From: Oscillospiraceae bacterium
GTDB taxonomy: Bacteria > Bacillota_A > Clostridia > Oscillospirales > Ruminococcaceae
DNA: 8,599 nt
Assembly: GCA_017440445.1 (NCBI GenBank)
Contig: JAFSHE010000331.1
Location: 1 to 8,599, forward strand
Reading direction: 5' to 3'
Position numbers and translations under genes: made by a program. Of this stretch, positions 1 to 6,179 are shown in pieces. Under the pieces are notes generated by a model, which was given only the letters and a program-made list of their open reading frames with translations, had not been told where the DNA came from and did no database searches. Each line of letters opens with the position of its first letter. Positions within the stretch are counted from its first letter, which is position 1.

Positions 1-391
1 GGTCAAGGGGATAGCCGCCGCCTATCATATCTCTGCCACGAACATAGTACTTGTCACGCTGTACACGCACTGCGTCGTCGATAAGGCGCTTTGCTTCACG
101 GGGTGCTTTTACGAATTTAAGTATCTTCGTAGCGGTATCGCTGTCCTTGGAAAGGAGCTTTATCGTACCGCAACCGAATATCCTCTGCCCGAGCGGCAGC
201 TCAAGGGACATATCATAGATACGGTAAAGCTCTATCTCGTCCTCTTTGATATTAAGAAAGCCTGTTTTGGTTATAAGCTTTGTTTCGGTGAGGATGTAGC
301 GGGTGAATGAGATGGGCATTCCGAGTATTCGCTTTTTTCCTGTCCAGAGGATATCGCCGTATTCGCGCTTAAGCTTTTCCATATTAGCCAT
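1..391 (-). CDS. Bacterial PH-domain protein (YdbS/YdbT-like), C-terminal end cut by window edge
   Basis: Reading leftward from the ATG at 391-389, an open frame of 130 codons runs off the window. It begins MANMEKLKREYGDILWTGKK. The core, residues about 29-110, has the typical pattern of the bacterial PH (bPH) domain: TRYILTETKLITKTGFLN, then a DEIELYRIYD strand, then QRIFGCGTIKLLSKD and a closing helix near KAPREAKRLIDD. No membrane segment appears in the visible part. The start is supported by AAAGGA nine to ten bases upstream. A second in-frame ATG at codon 4 is possible but worse placed. It follows the 432-1610 gene by 40 bases with no terminator between, so the two are probably co-transcribed. 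Proteins with this fold are common and their roles are mostly unknown, so I assign the domain, not a function. Confidence 0.85.
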   Translation of the reverse strand, partial: MANMEKLKREYGDILWTGKKRILGMPISFTRYILTETKLITKTGFLNIKEDEIELYRIYDMSLELPLGQRIFGCGTIKLLSKDSDTATKILKFVKAPREAKRLIDDAVRVQRDKYYVRGRDMIGGGYPLD

Positions 392-431
392 GATCGATCG
401 TCCTTTCGTAATTGAGTTAAAGAGTTAGGGG

Positions 432-1610
432 TCAGTTATAGTAATCCGTCGAGGTCGGCTTTGCCGAAAGCTCACGGATCTTATCCGTTATTTTGCGGTA
501 CTCCGCTGAGGCGGTGCTTGCACCCTGCTGCTTCAGATATATCTCAGCCTGAAGCCTGCGGAAGAACAGGTCCTCGCCGAAAAACCGCTCCATACGCTGC
601 ATCTGCTTGTATGTGTATACTCTGGTCAGGAATATACGCTTTTCCTTGGGGGTAGTGTTGTGCTCCAGTCCGCCCATCATCAGGAAGTCATAGCAGACGG
701 ATACCGCTGTTTTCCGCTGATTTTCAGCGTACACATCACGGCTGACAAGCTCCATAAAGCCTATCACATCCTCTATCCTTTCGGTATCACGTGAGCGCAG
801 CCAGCCTACTCTTTCGTATACGTACAGCGCACGTATCAGGTTTTCTACTACGCGTCCGTCGGGATGGAATCTTGTTACTAACAGTAGCGGGTATCTGAGA
901 TTTTTGTCAGGCTCTGCCGCAAAGCTTCCCACTGCAAAGCGGGTGGTCTCATGGTCGAGCCTTGCCGCATCTGTAAGCGGAGCATTATCCACATTGAGGC
1001 AGTGGGCGAATATCTGCATCGCCGTTTCGGTCAGTGCGGGGAAGCTCTCTGTTATGATCTTGAAGAAGCCGTATGTATAGTAAGGCGCAACAAAGCGTCC
1101 GCCCTTTGACAGAAATCTTTTAAGTATATCCAGCGCATATTCAAGGCTTTTCTGCGCGGTATTCCAGTTGTCCTGGGAGCGTATCAGTGCGGTACATTCC
1201 CTCAGGCGGGATTCCCAGTTTTCCACATCGTTGAGCTTCAGTATTCCTGCGGTCATGCGTCCGCAAGCCGCCTCGAAATCCGTAGGCAGCCACTCCACAG
1301 CCTTTGAATACCGTTCGTATGCCTTGGCAAAATCCCATTTGCCCATGAACTCGTGGGCCTTTGCGCACTCCTCACGGCACTCGGAAACGCCGTAATTGTT
1401 TTCAGCCGCGTCGTCCTCGTCGATAAGCTCGCTGAGGTCGACCTCCAGCACGAATTCATCAGGGATAGCAGAGCGCAGTCCGCTGAGGAAATCCTCCCTG
1501 GCCTCGGAGTAAGAGATATGCGTGCCGCAATACAGACAAAAGCCTGTGGCAAAGTCTTCGTCGAGCATTATCATGCGCTCGCATTTGGGGCAGAGGCAGT
1601 AGTCCAGCAT
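432..1610 (-). CDS. Uncharacterised zinc-ribbon protein with TPR-like segment
   Basis: This is a 392-residue protein I do not recognise as a named family. The N-terminus carries a clear treble-clef or zinc-ribbon pattern, CPKC (Cys7, Cys10) and CLYC (Cys25, Cys28), 14 residues apart. After an acidic linker (about 50-75), residues about 80-125 (KAHEFMGKWDFAKAYERY, then SKAVEWLPTDFEAACGR) resemble one or two tetratricopeptide repeats. The remaining 260 residues look alpha-helical, with no signal peptide or membrane helix. That suggests a cytoplasmic adaptor or scaffold with a metal-binding head, which is inference only. The ATG at 1610 is favoured by AAGGAG ten bases upstream. It is the first gene of a unit that continues into the PH-domain gene, which may be a functional partner. 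Confidence 0.85.
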   Translation of the reverse strand: MLDYCLCPKCERMIMLDEDFATGFCLYCGTHISYSEAREDFLSGLRSAIPDEFVLEVDLSELIDEDDAAENNYGVSECREECAKAHEFMGKWDFAKAYERYSKAVEWLPTDFEAACGRMTAGILKLNDVENWESRLRECTALIRSQDNWNTAQKSLEYALDILKRFLSKGGRFVAPYYTYGFFKIITESFPALTETAMQIFAHCLNVDNAPLTDAARLDHETTRFAVGSFAAEPDKNLRYPLLLVTRFHPDGRVVENLIRALYVYERVGWLRSRDTERIEDVIGFMELVSRDVYAENQRKTAVSVCYDFLMMGGLEHNTTPKEKRIFLTRVYTYKQMQRMERFFGEDLFFRRLQAEIYLKQQGASTASAEYRKITDKIRELSAKPTSTDYYN

Positions 1611-1642
1611 CAGGGAAAGCTCCTTTTCATAAGTGTGATTTC

Positions 1643-1671
1643 AGTATACCATATTTTTGCTGAAAATGCAA
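1643..1671 (-). promoter_or_regulatory. Sigma-A-type promoter for the zinc-ribbon/PH-domain unit
   Basis: On the minus strand the -35 hexamer is TTGCAT (1671-1666). After 17 bases comes the -10 hexamer TATACT (1648-1643), preceded by TGG, which makes an extended -10. Transcription would start near 1636, giving a leader of about 25 nt that includes the ribosome binding site. Confidence 0.7.
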
Positions 1672-1711
1672 TACGATATATTCTGACAGAAGCGAATAGT
1701 TTTCCATAAAG

Positions 1712-1741
1712 GTCATAAAAAAACGGACAGCTTCATATTAT
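1712..1741 (+). promoter_or_regulatory. Weak promoter candidate before cwlD, possibly sporulation sigma-E-like
   Basis: There is no good sigma-A promoter in front of the amidase gene. TATTAT at 1736-1741 could be a -10, but no TTGACA-like hexamer lies 17 bases upstream. The same region reads GTCATAA (1712-1718) and CATATTAT (1734-1741), with 16 bases between ATA and CATA. This resembles the Bacillus sigma-E layout (ATA, then CATACAnT) with two mismatches in the -10. Assignment to a sigma factor is inference. Confidence 0.35.
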
Positions 1742-1777
1742 GTGGACAAAGATTGAAATATTTGCGGAGGTACTGAT

Positions 1778-2581
1778 ATGAAGCTGAATAAAAGGTCAAT
1801 AAAGCTTACGGCGGGAATGCTTGGCTGTTTCGCACTGCTGGCGGTGTGCGCAAGGCTGTCTGATGGGGTGATGCCCGCCTCGGCGCAGGTTTCGGACAGA
1901 CCTGTGATAGTTCTTGACGCAGGACACGGAGGTCTTGATTCAGGGGCAGTCGGGCGCAGCGGAGTGCTGGAGAAGGATGTAAACCTGTCGGTGGTGAAGC
2001 ACCTTCAGCAGCTTCTTGAGTTGTCGGGGTTTGAGGTAGTCACTACACGTGACGAGGATATCTCCATCTACGATGCTGGCGTTGAGGGCATACGCAATCA
2101 GAAGCTGTCTGACATGGACAATCGCCTTGAGATAGTGCAGAGCTATCCTGACAGCATATTCCTGTGCATACATCAGAACAACTTCACAGACCCTGCTTAT
2201 TTCGGGGCGCAGATGTTCTATAATGATAACCATCCCGATAACCGCACGCTGGCGCAGATAATGCAGAATCGCTTTGCTGTCCTGCAGGAGGGCAACGACC
2301 GTGAGATAAAGCTTTCGGGGGATGAGCTGTATCTTCTCAGGTTCAACAAAAATCCATCGCTGATGATAGAGTGCGGGTTTCTGTCAAATCCTGAGGAGGA
2401 GGCACGGCTTGCAACCACAGAGTATCAGCAGCAGGTAGCATTCACCATCTATTGCGGTCTGCTAGAGTATATCGATGCGACCCATAAAAACAACAATGAT
2501 ATGGCATACGACGAGGATGCCGCCATGACCGCTGCTGACAAGACGCAGGAGTTATCAGAGGGTGCTGCATCGGAGGTATAG
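1778..2581 (+). CDS. cwlD: N-acetylmuramoyl-L-alanine amidase, CwlD-like
   Basis: This zinc amidase (Amidase_3 fold) cleaves the bond between N-acetylmuramic acid and the stem peptide of peptidoglycan. CwlD in Bacillus and Clostridia makes the muramic-delta-lactam of spore cortex. An N-terminal hydrophobic helix (residues about 8-27) should anchor or export the protein. The catalytic set is intact: DAGHGG with His50, Glu65 in LEKDVNL, His132 in CIHQN, and the catalytic Glu198 in IECGFLSNPEEEA. CwlD-typical stretches FGAQMFY (142-148) and KLSGDELYLLR (178-188) support this subfamily over other Amidase_3 enzymes. At 267 residues it is about 30 longer than B. subtilis CwlD because of an acidic, Ala-rich, probably disordered tail (235-267). 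GGAGG lies seven bases before the ATG. No gerS or other spore gene is adjacent, so a vegetative role remains possible. Confidence 0.85.
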   Translation: MKLNKRSIKLTAGMLGCFALLAVCARLSDGVMPASAQVSDRPVIVLDAGHGGLDSGAVGRSGVLEKDVNLSVVKHLQQLLELSGFEVVTTRDEDISIYDAGVEGIRNQKLSDMDNRLEIVQSYPDSIFLCIHQNNFTDPAYFGAQMFYNDNHPDNRTLAQIMQNRFAVLQEGNDREIKLSGDELYLLRFNKNPSLMIECGFLSNPEEEARLATTEYQQQVAFTIYCGLLEYIDATHKNNNDMAYDEDAAMTAADKTQELSEGAASEV

Positions 2582-2586
2582 CAAAG

Positions 2587-2616
2587 AAAAAGCCTGAGGA
2601 TGATCTCAGGCTTTTT
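2587..2616. terminator. Bidirectional Rho-independent terminator between cwlD and the chemotaxis gene
   Basis: AAAAAGCCTGAG (2587-2598) pairs perfectly with CTCAGGCTTTTT (2605-2616) around a GATGAT loop. The T-tract on one strand and the A-tract on the other let it work in both directions. It starts 5 bases after the cwlD stop and lies 22 bases beyond the stop of the converging gene that ends at 2639. Confidence 0.93.
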
Positions 2617-2638
2617 GTGATTTTTTATGTAGGGAATA

Positions 2639-4330
2639 TTATTCCTCGTAGAGTGTGAAGGAGTCAACAAGGTCACGCAGTGCATTTGCCTGGCTTGTAA
2701 GCTCCTCGGCTGCTGCTGCGGACTGCTCGGAGGTAGCGGAGTTTGTCTGTACAACTGCGGATATCTGGTCTACTCCTGTTGTTACCTGGGAGATAGCGTC
2801 TGCCGCCTCCTGAGAGGACTGGGATATCTTGTTGTTGATTACAGCGACCTCGCCTGCTGCAGCTCCCACGTTGCCGAGCTTTTCAGCAACTGTGTTAACA
2901 AGTGCGCTGCCGTTGTCGATAGCGGAAACTGTGCTTTCGATAAGTGCGGTGGTATTCTGTGCAGCCTCTGCGGACTTTGCAGCAAGGTTTCTTACCTCGT
3001 CAGCAACTACTGCGAAGCCCTTGCCTGCAGCGCCTGCTCTTGCAGCCTCGATAGCGGCATTCAGGGACAGGATGTTTGTCTGGAATGCTATATCCTCGAT
3101 GGTCTTGATTATCTTCTTGGTCTCGTCGGAGAAGTCGCTTATCTCCTTCATGGCCTTTACAAGCTCTTCCATCTTTACGGTAGCCTCTGCCATCTCTGCG
3201 CCTGCCTGGTTGGTCTTGTCGCTTGCTTCTACTGCGTCGGATGCGTTTACCTTTACCATCTCTGCGATAACGTTGATGGTTGCGGACAGCTCCTGGATGG
3301 AGGATGCCTGCTCTGTTGCACCCTGTGCCAGTGCCTGTGCGCCGCTTGCTACCTGGTCAGCTCCGCTGAGCAGCTGCTCGGAGGCATCGTCCACCTGACG
3401 GAGCGTATTGGAAAGGTTGTTGCGCAGGAAACGCAGGCTCTTGAGAATCTCCTCGGTATCGCCCACATAATAGCTGCGGTCAGCGGAGGAAACGTTAAAG
3501 TTGCCATCCCCGATATTGTTGCATATCATAGCGATATCGGGCATTATGTTGCTGAAGAATTTAACGGTCTCTCTTGCCTCGTCTGCAAGCGTGCCCATCT
3601 CGTCCTTGGACTGGTATTTGATCTCCACATGGCTGAAGTCGCCCTGGGATATCTGCTTCATTGCGTGCTCTACCTCTCTAATGGGCTGAACGATAGACTT
3701 GGAGAGCATAAAGGACATAACAAGTACATCTACGATCTCTATAACAAGCAATACTATAACTGCTATGAATGCGAGATCACGGGAGGAATGAGCCTCCTTA
3801 TATCTTTCCTGGATAGCTGTATCAACATCAGTTATCAGCACATCCAGCTTTGCATTGACATTGTCGATAAGGGGAGCGTACTCCGCATTGTAGATGGAGT
3901 ATACTGCGGCGTTGCCTTCTTTTGTGAACTTTGCTGCCTCGGTCATTATTCTTTCACGGATGGAGGCACCGTCGTTCATGATGGTGCGAATTTCTTCTAC
4001 CTGAGCGTCAAACTGGGGAGCTATCTCTGTCAGCTCGTCGAGATGTGCAAAAAACTCCTCGTTGTCCTTGTTCATGGTGCTGTTTATCCTGTCAAGCTCC
4101 TCCTGAGTTTCAACGATAGCGCTTTCAAGGATATTCTTCTGATAGTCGCCCATGATGATGTTTGCCTTCAGAAGATTATTGGTCGCGGGAATGGATACAT
4201 TAACATAATTGTCGCCTATACCGCTCATTATCAGCACTGACTGTACACTGATAACACCAAGGAATATGGTGAGTGCCAGCACAACACAGAATGTTATCAG
4301 TATTTTTGCACGGATCTTCAGATTTTTCAT
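2639..4330 (-). CDS. Methyl-accepting chemotaxis protein (four-helix-bundle sensor, tandem HAMP-like)
   Basis: This 563-residue transmembrane chemoreceptor controls the CheA kinase through CheW. The order is: cytoplasmic start, TM1 (about 11-33), an extracytoplasmic helical sensor of about 150 residues resembling the 4HB_MCP type, TM2 (about 186-209), HAMP (about 210-262), a second HAMP-like segment (about 263-313, with GDGNFNV and [13 protein letters not shown]), then a long coiled-coil signalling domain (314-560). The hairpin tip is the conserved [20 protein letters not shown] followed by [15 protein letters not shown] (residues 412-450). Gln/Glu-rich heptads such as [11 protein letters not shown] (338-348) are likely adaptation sites. 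There is no C-terminal CheR/CheB docking pentapeptide; it ends DSFTLYEE. The ligand cannot be read from the sequence. AAAGGAG precedes the ATG by eight bases. No che or flagellar gene is nearby, so it is an orphan receptor here. Confidence 0.96.
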   Translation of the reverse strand: MKNLKIRAKILITFCVVLALTIFLGVISVQSVLIMSGIGDNYVNVSIPATNNLLKANIIMGDYQKNILESAIVETQEELDRINSTMNKDNEEFFAHLDELTEIAPQFDAQVEEIRTIMNDGASIRERIMTEAAKFTKEGNAAVYSIYNAEYAPLIDNVNAKLDVLITDVDTAIQERYKEAHSSRDLAFIAVIVLLVIEIVDVLVMSFMLSKSIVQPIREVEHAMKQISQGDFSHVEIKYQSKDEMGTLADEARETVKFFSNIMPDIAMICNNIGDGNFNVSSADRSYYVGDTEEILKSLRFLRNNLSNTLRQVDDASEQLLSGADQVASGAQALAQGATEQASSIQELSATINVIAEMVKVNASDAVEASDKTNQAGAEMAEATVKMEELVKAMKEISDFSDETKKIIKTIEDIAFQTNILSLNAAIEAARAGAAGKGFAVVADEVRNLAAKSAEAAQNTTALIESTVSAIDNGSALVNTVAEKLGNVGAAAGEVAVINNKISQSSQEAADAISQVTTGVDQISAVVQTNSATSEQSAAAAEELTSQANALRDLVDSFTLYEE

Positions 4331-4444
4331 TTTGTTCTCTCCTTTATGTATGATTGGCGTTAATTACAAAAGCGGTGGTTGCCGCCCTGATACCTGACAG
4401 AGAGCTTTATGAACTTACCTAAACGTCAGTTTTTTGTATGCCAT
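4331..4444 (-). promoter_or_regulatory. Structured 5' leader of the chemotaxis receptor gene
   Basis: From the predicted start of transcription near 4444, the mRNA leader is about 114 nt, long for a single receptor gene. Two helices are visible. CUGAC (4429-4425) pairs with GUCAG (4398-4394), enclosing a small internal hairpin (AGUU with AGCU). Further on, AGGGCGG pairs with CCGCUUU (within 4388-4368) around CAACCA, using some G-U pairs. The leader opens with a possible nine-codon reading frame, MAYKKLTFR and stop (4444-4415). I compared it from memory with c-di-GMP-I and c-di-GMP-II riboswitches, which often precede such genes in Clostridia, and it does not carry their conserved core. It may be an unrecognised regulatory RNA or simply an untranslated region. 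Confidence 0.4.
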
Positions 4445-4450
4445 AACAAA

Positions 4451-4479
4451 AATATACCACAATTACGGCTTTTTTTCAA
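4451..4479 (-). promoter_or_regulatory. Main promoter of the chemotaxis receptor gene
   Basis: On the minus strand TTGAAA (4479-4474) is followed after 17 bases by TATATT (4456-4451), with an extended-10 TGG just before it. This is a strong sigma-A match and does not look like the sigma-28 or SigD motility promoter, so the receptor may be expressed independently of a flagellar regulon. The start site would be the A near 4444. Confidence 0.75.
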
Positions 4480-4526
4480 GCATTTTTCACATTTTTCTTT
4501 TGCTATCACGCTAAAATCGTTAAATA

Positions 4527-4555
4527 TGTATAATTTCAAAGTGAATTTATGACAA
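4527..4555 (-). promoter_or_regulatory. Possible upstream second promoter of the chemotaxis receptor gene
   Basis: TTGTCA (4555-4550) and TATACA (4532-4527) are separated by 17 bases, with five and four matches to consensus. Transcription from here would add about 75 nt to the leader. The region is very A/T rich, so a chance match is a real possibility. Confidence 0.35.
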
Positions 4556-4603
4556 AACCGACAACATGCAAACGATGTGTAACAGATATTGGTAAAATAT
4601 TTT

Positions 4604-4633
4604 CGACCCGCAGGGATCGTTTCCTGCGGGTCG
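4604..4633 (-). terminator. Terminator of the folA operon
   Basis: CGACCCGCAGG (4604-4614) pairs perfectly with CCTGCGGGTCG (4623-4633). A further A-T and G-T pair can close the loop to TCGT. It begins six bases after the stop of the DUF2461 gene. The tail on the minus strand is AAAATATTTT rather than a clean T-run, which is a little weaker than usual, but the stem is very stable. Confidence 0.78.
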
Positions 4634-4639
4634 TATGGT

Positions 4640-5311
4640 TTATTCAGTTACGGTTGCAAGCGCCTCGGCGGTAAGATAGAACTGATACAGCGGAGCTATC
4701 TTTTTGAACTCCCGTGCGATATATCCCGAAAGCTTATCGGTAAACATGATATCAGTGTCTGTGATATCGCCCGATACTCCCAGACTTCTGCGGTTGAGCC
4801 AGTCAGCTATCTCGGGAGGCTGGTCGGGGTAGTGGTTGCGCTTGTAGCTTTCGCCGTACATATAGAAGGTCTTTTGCTTGTTGAGGGCAAGGAACGCCTT
4901 TTTAAAGCTGTCGTCACCTGCGAGTATAAGCTTTCGTGCCGCTTCCATAGTAGCGGGACGGGCGCAGTAGTAGCCGCAGCCGAAGCTCATTCCGCCTGCA
5001 CCTATCGAGAAATAGAATTCTGGACGAGGGTCGTAGCCGTTTTTCATCCTTCCGAAGGAGTACCACACATGGTCACGGAAGATGGAATCGGGATGCATAC
5101 GTGCGTCACGGTACAGCCTTGATATGCGCTTGGGGTCGCAGATTATCTGCTTATCTATCTTAGCCATTGTAGGCGCAAGGTCAAGGATAAGCTGAGCAAG
5201 CGGCTCGGTCACAAGCTCCTTATAATCGCTTTTATGCTCGTTGAACCATTCCTTGCTGTCATGCAGGCGGTTTTCAAACAGAAAATCTATCGACTGTTTA
5301 GAAAACGGCAT
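4640..5311 (-). CDS. DUF2461 family protein (TIGR02453-like)
   Basis: This 223-residue soluble protein matches the DUF2461 family, which has no established biochemical role. The family signature at the N-terminus is present: IDFLFENRLHDSKEWFNEHK and then DYKELVTEPL (residues 8-38). The second conserved block is KRISRLYRDARMHPDSIFRD (61-80), followed by VWYSFGR and a C-terminal helical part. The length is normal for the family. The start at 5311 is supported by AAGGAAG seven bases upstream. That site lies inside the end of the preceding gene, in the codons of its lysine-rich tail. The spacing to the preceding stop is only four bases, so translation is probably coupled. It is the last gene of the folA operon and is followed by a terminator. 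No function should be assigned. Confidence 0.9.
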   Translation of the reverse strand: MPFSKQSIDFLFENRLHDSKEWFNEHKSDYKELVTEPLAQLILDLAPTMAKIDKQIICDPKRISRLYRDARMHPDSIFRDHVWYSFGRMKNGYDPRPEFYFSIGAGGMSFGCGYYCARPATMEAARKLILAGDDSFKKAFLALNKQKTFYMYGESYKRNHYPDQPPEIADWLNRRSLGVSGDITDTDIMFTDKLSGYIAREFKKIAPLYQFYLTAEALATVTE

Positions 5312-5315
5312 GATA

Positions 5316-5660
5316 TCACTTCCTTTTCTTCTTTTTATCCGTCAGGGAAAAGCTGTTTTCCGTCATGCGGACAAGCTCCTCGTCGGGTACGTCCGCATCA
5401 AGGTATACGGTATTCCAGTGGGTCTTGTTCATGTGATAGGCGGGAGTAACTCCCTTGTATATGCTGCGCAGAAAGTCAGCCTCCATCGGGTCGCATTTCA
5501 TGTTTACCGCAGGCCTGTCGTTTACTTCCATAATGAGTGCAAACCATTTCCTGCTGTCGGTATGACGTCCCACCCATGTGGTAAAATCCTCATCAAAGGG
5601 CTGATCTACCGTCACTCCGCCCATATTGCGGAGGTGTTCAAGGTATTGTTCCTTGTTCAT
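5316..5660 (-). CDS. MmcQ/YjbR family protein (DUF419)
   Basis: This is a 114-residue protein of the MmcQ/YjbR family, small alpha/beta proteins with a CyaY-like fold sometimes annotated as DNA-binding. The diagnostic segments are all here: a KWFALIMEV strand (38-46), AVNMKCDPMEADFLR (51-65), and TPAYHMNKTHWNTVYLD (72-88) with the usual HMNK.HW core, followed by VPDEEL and NSFSLT. The tail KKKKRK is unusually basic, and its purine-rich codons also form the ribosome binding site of the next gene. GAGG precedes the ATG by five bases. It starts only nine bases after the folA stop, so it is clearly an operon member. Its real molecular role is unknown. Confidence 0.92.
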   Translation of the reverse strand: MNKEQYLEHLRNMGGVTVDQPFDEDFTTWVGRHTDSRKWFALIMEVNDRPAVNMKCDPMEADFLRSIYKGVTPAYHMNKTHWNTVYLDADVPDEELVRMTENSFSLTDKKKKRK

Positions 5661-5669
5661 TATTACCTC

Positions 5670-6149
5670 TTACTTGCGTACATAGTTTATAAAGCGGATG
5701 TTGTGGTTGTTCGTTTCCGTGACGGGAGAGGTCTCGGTCATCTCCCAGTCGGGAAGGCTGTCCATATCGGTGAAGAAGGTATCTCCCCCGAAGCTCTCGT
5801 ACACTCTGGTGATATATGCCTTGTTGCAGTAGGGGAGCATCTGACGGTATATCTCTCCGCCGCCTATCACGAATATCTCGTCCTGCACATCCTTTGCATA
5901 GTCGAGAAATTCCTCTATCGAGCCGAATACCTGTGCGCCCTCTATCTCCCTTGAAGTACGTGAGATAACGCAGTTTACACGGTCGGGGAGCGGTCTTTTC
6001 GGGAAGCTCTCGTAAGTCTTTCGTCCCATCACCACGGTGTGGCCTGTGGTTATCTCACGGAAGCGCTTCATATCTGCGGGAAGTCTTGTAAGCAGGTCGC
6101 CGTTTTTTCCGATGGCCCAGTCGTTGTCGGCTACAAGTATAAGTGTCAT
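5670..6149 (-). CDS. folA: Dihydrofolate reductase
   Basis: It reduces 7,8-dihydrofolate to tetrahydrofolate with NADPH, supplying one-carbon carriers for thymidylate, purine and formyl-methionine synthesis. It is 159 residues, the normal bacterial length. Visible motifs are ADNDWAIGKNGDLL (7-20), LPADMKRF with the catalytic acid Asp26, the NADPH-binding VVMGRKTYESFP (39-50), PLPDRVNCVIS, VIGGGEIY (94-101) and GDTFF (122-126). The position of E. coli Trp22 is Thr21 (LLTRLPAD instead of the common LPW.LP). This loop form is familiar in Clostridia, so I read it as a clade trait, not a defect. The start at 6149 is chosen because AGGAGG lies six bases upstream and the protein then begins exactly where the family does. 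Reading further upstream only extends into the preceding gene. It is second in a four-gene operon. Confidence 0.97.
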   Translation of the reverse strand: MTLILVADNDWAIGKNGDLLTRLPADMKRFREITTGHTVVMGRKTYESFPKRPLPDRVNCVISRTSREIEGAQVFGSIEEFLDYAKDVQDEIFVIGGGEIYRQMLPYCNKAYITRVYESFGGDTFFTDMDSLPDWEMTETSPVTETNNHNIRFINYVRK

Positions 6150-6162
6150 TTTGTTCCTCCTG

Positions 6163-6179
6163 AACAGCGTTATGCTGTT
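6163..6179 (-). other. Small intercistronic hairpin before folA
   Basis: On the minus strand AACAGC and GCTGTT pair around ATAAC. The stem begins within the stop codon of the membrane-protein gene and ends just ahead of the folA ribosome binding site. With six pairs and no T-run it is not a terminator. It could affect mRNA stability or coupling, or be incidental. Confidence 0.4.

Noticed and set aside
3629..4240. 203-codon plus-strand frame inside the chemotaxis gene, and a similar one at 2829-3398
   Set aside because: Both are opposite the well-conserved receptor. The low-complexity Ala/Ser-rich translation at 2829-3398 mirrors the coiled-coil codons of the real gene.
4331..4444. c-di-GMP-I (GEMM) or c-di-GMP-II riboswitch
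   Set aside because: The conserved GCAAA and tetraloop-receptor segments of class I and the core of class II as I recall them are not present. Only generic hairpins are seen.
4506..4534. Plus-strand promoter with perfect TATAAT at 4529-4534
   Set aside because: There is no -35 match at 16-18 bases, the region is A/T rich, and a transcript would run antisense into the DUF2461 gene.
5241..5954. Plus-strand frames of 237 and 253 codons (second at 6037-6798) across the folA operon
   Set aside because: They cross several genes on the other strand, start without convincing ribosome sites and show no recognisable domain.
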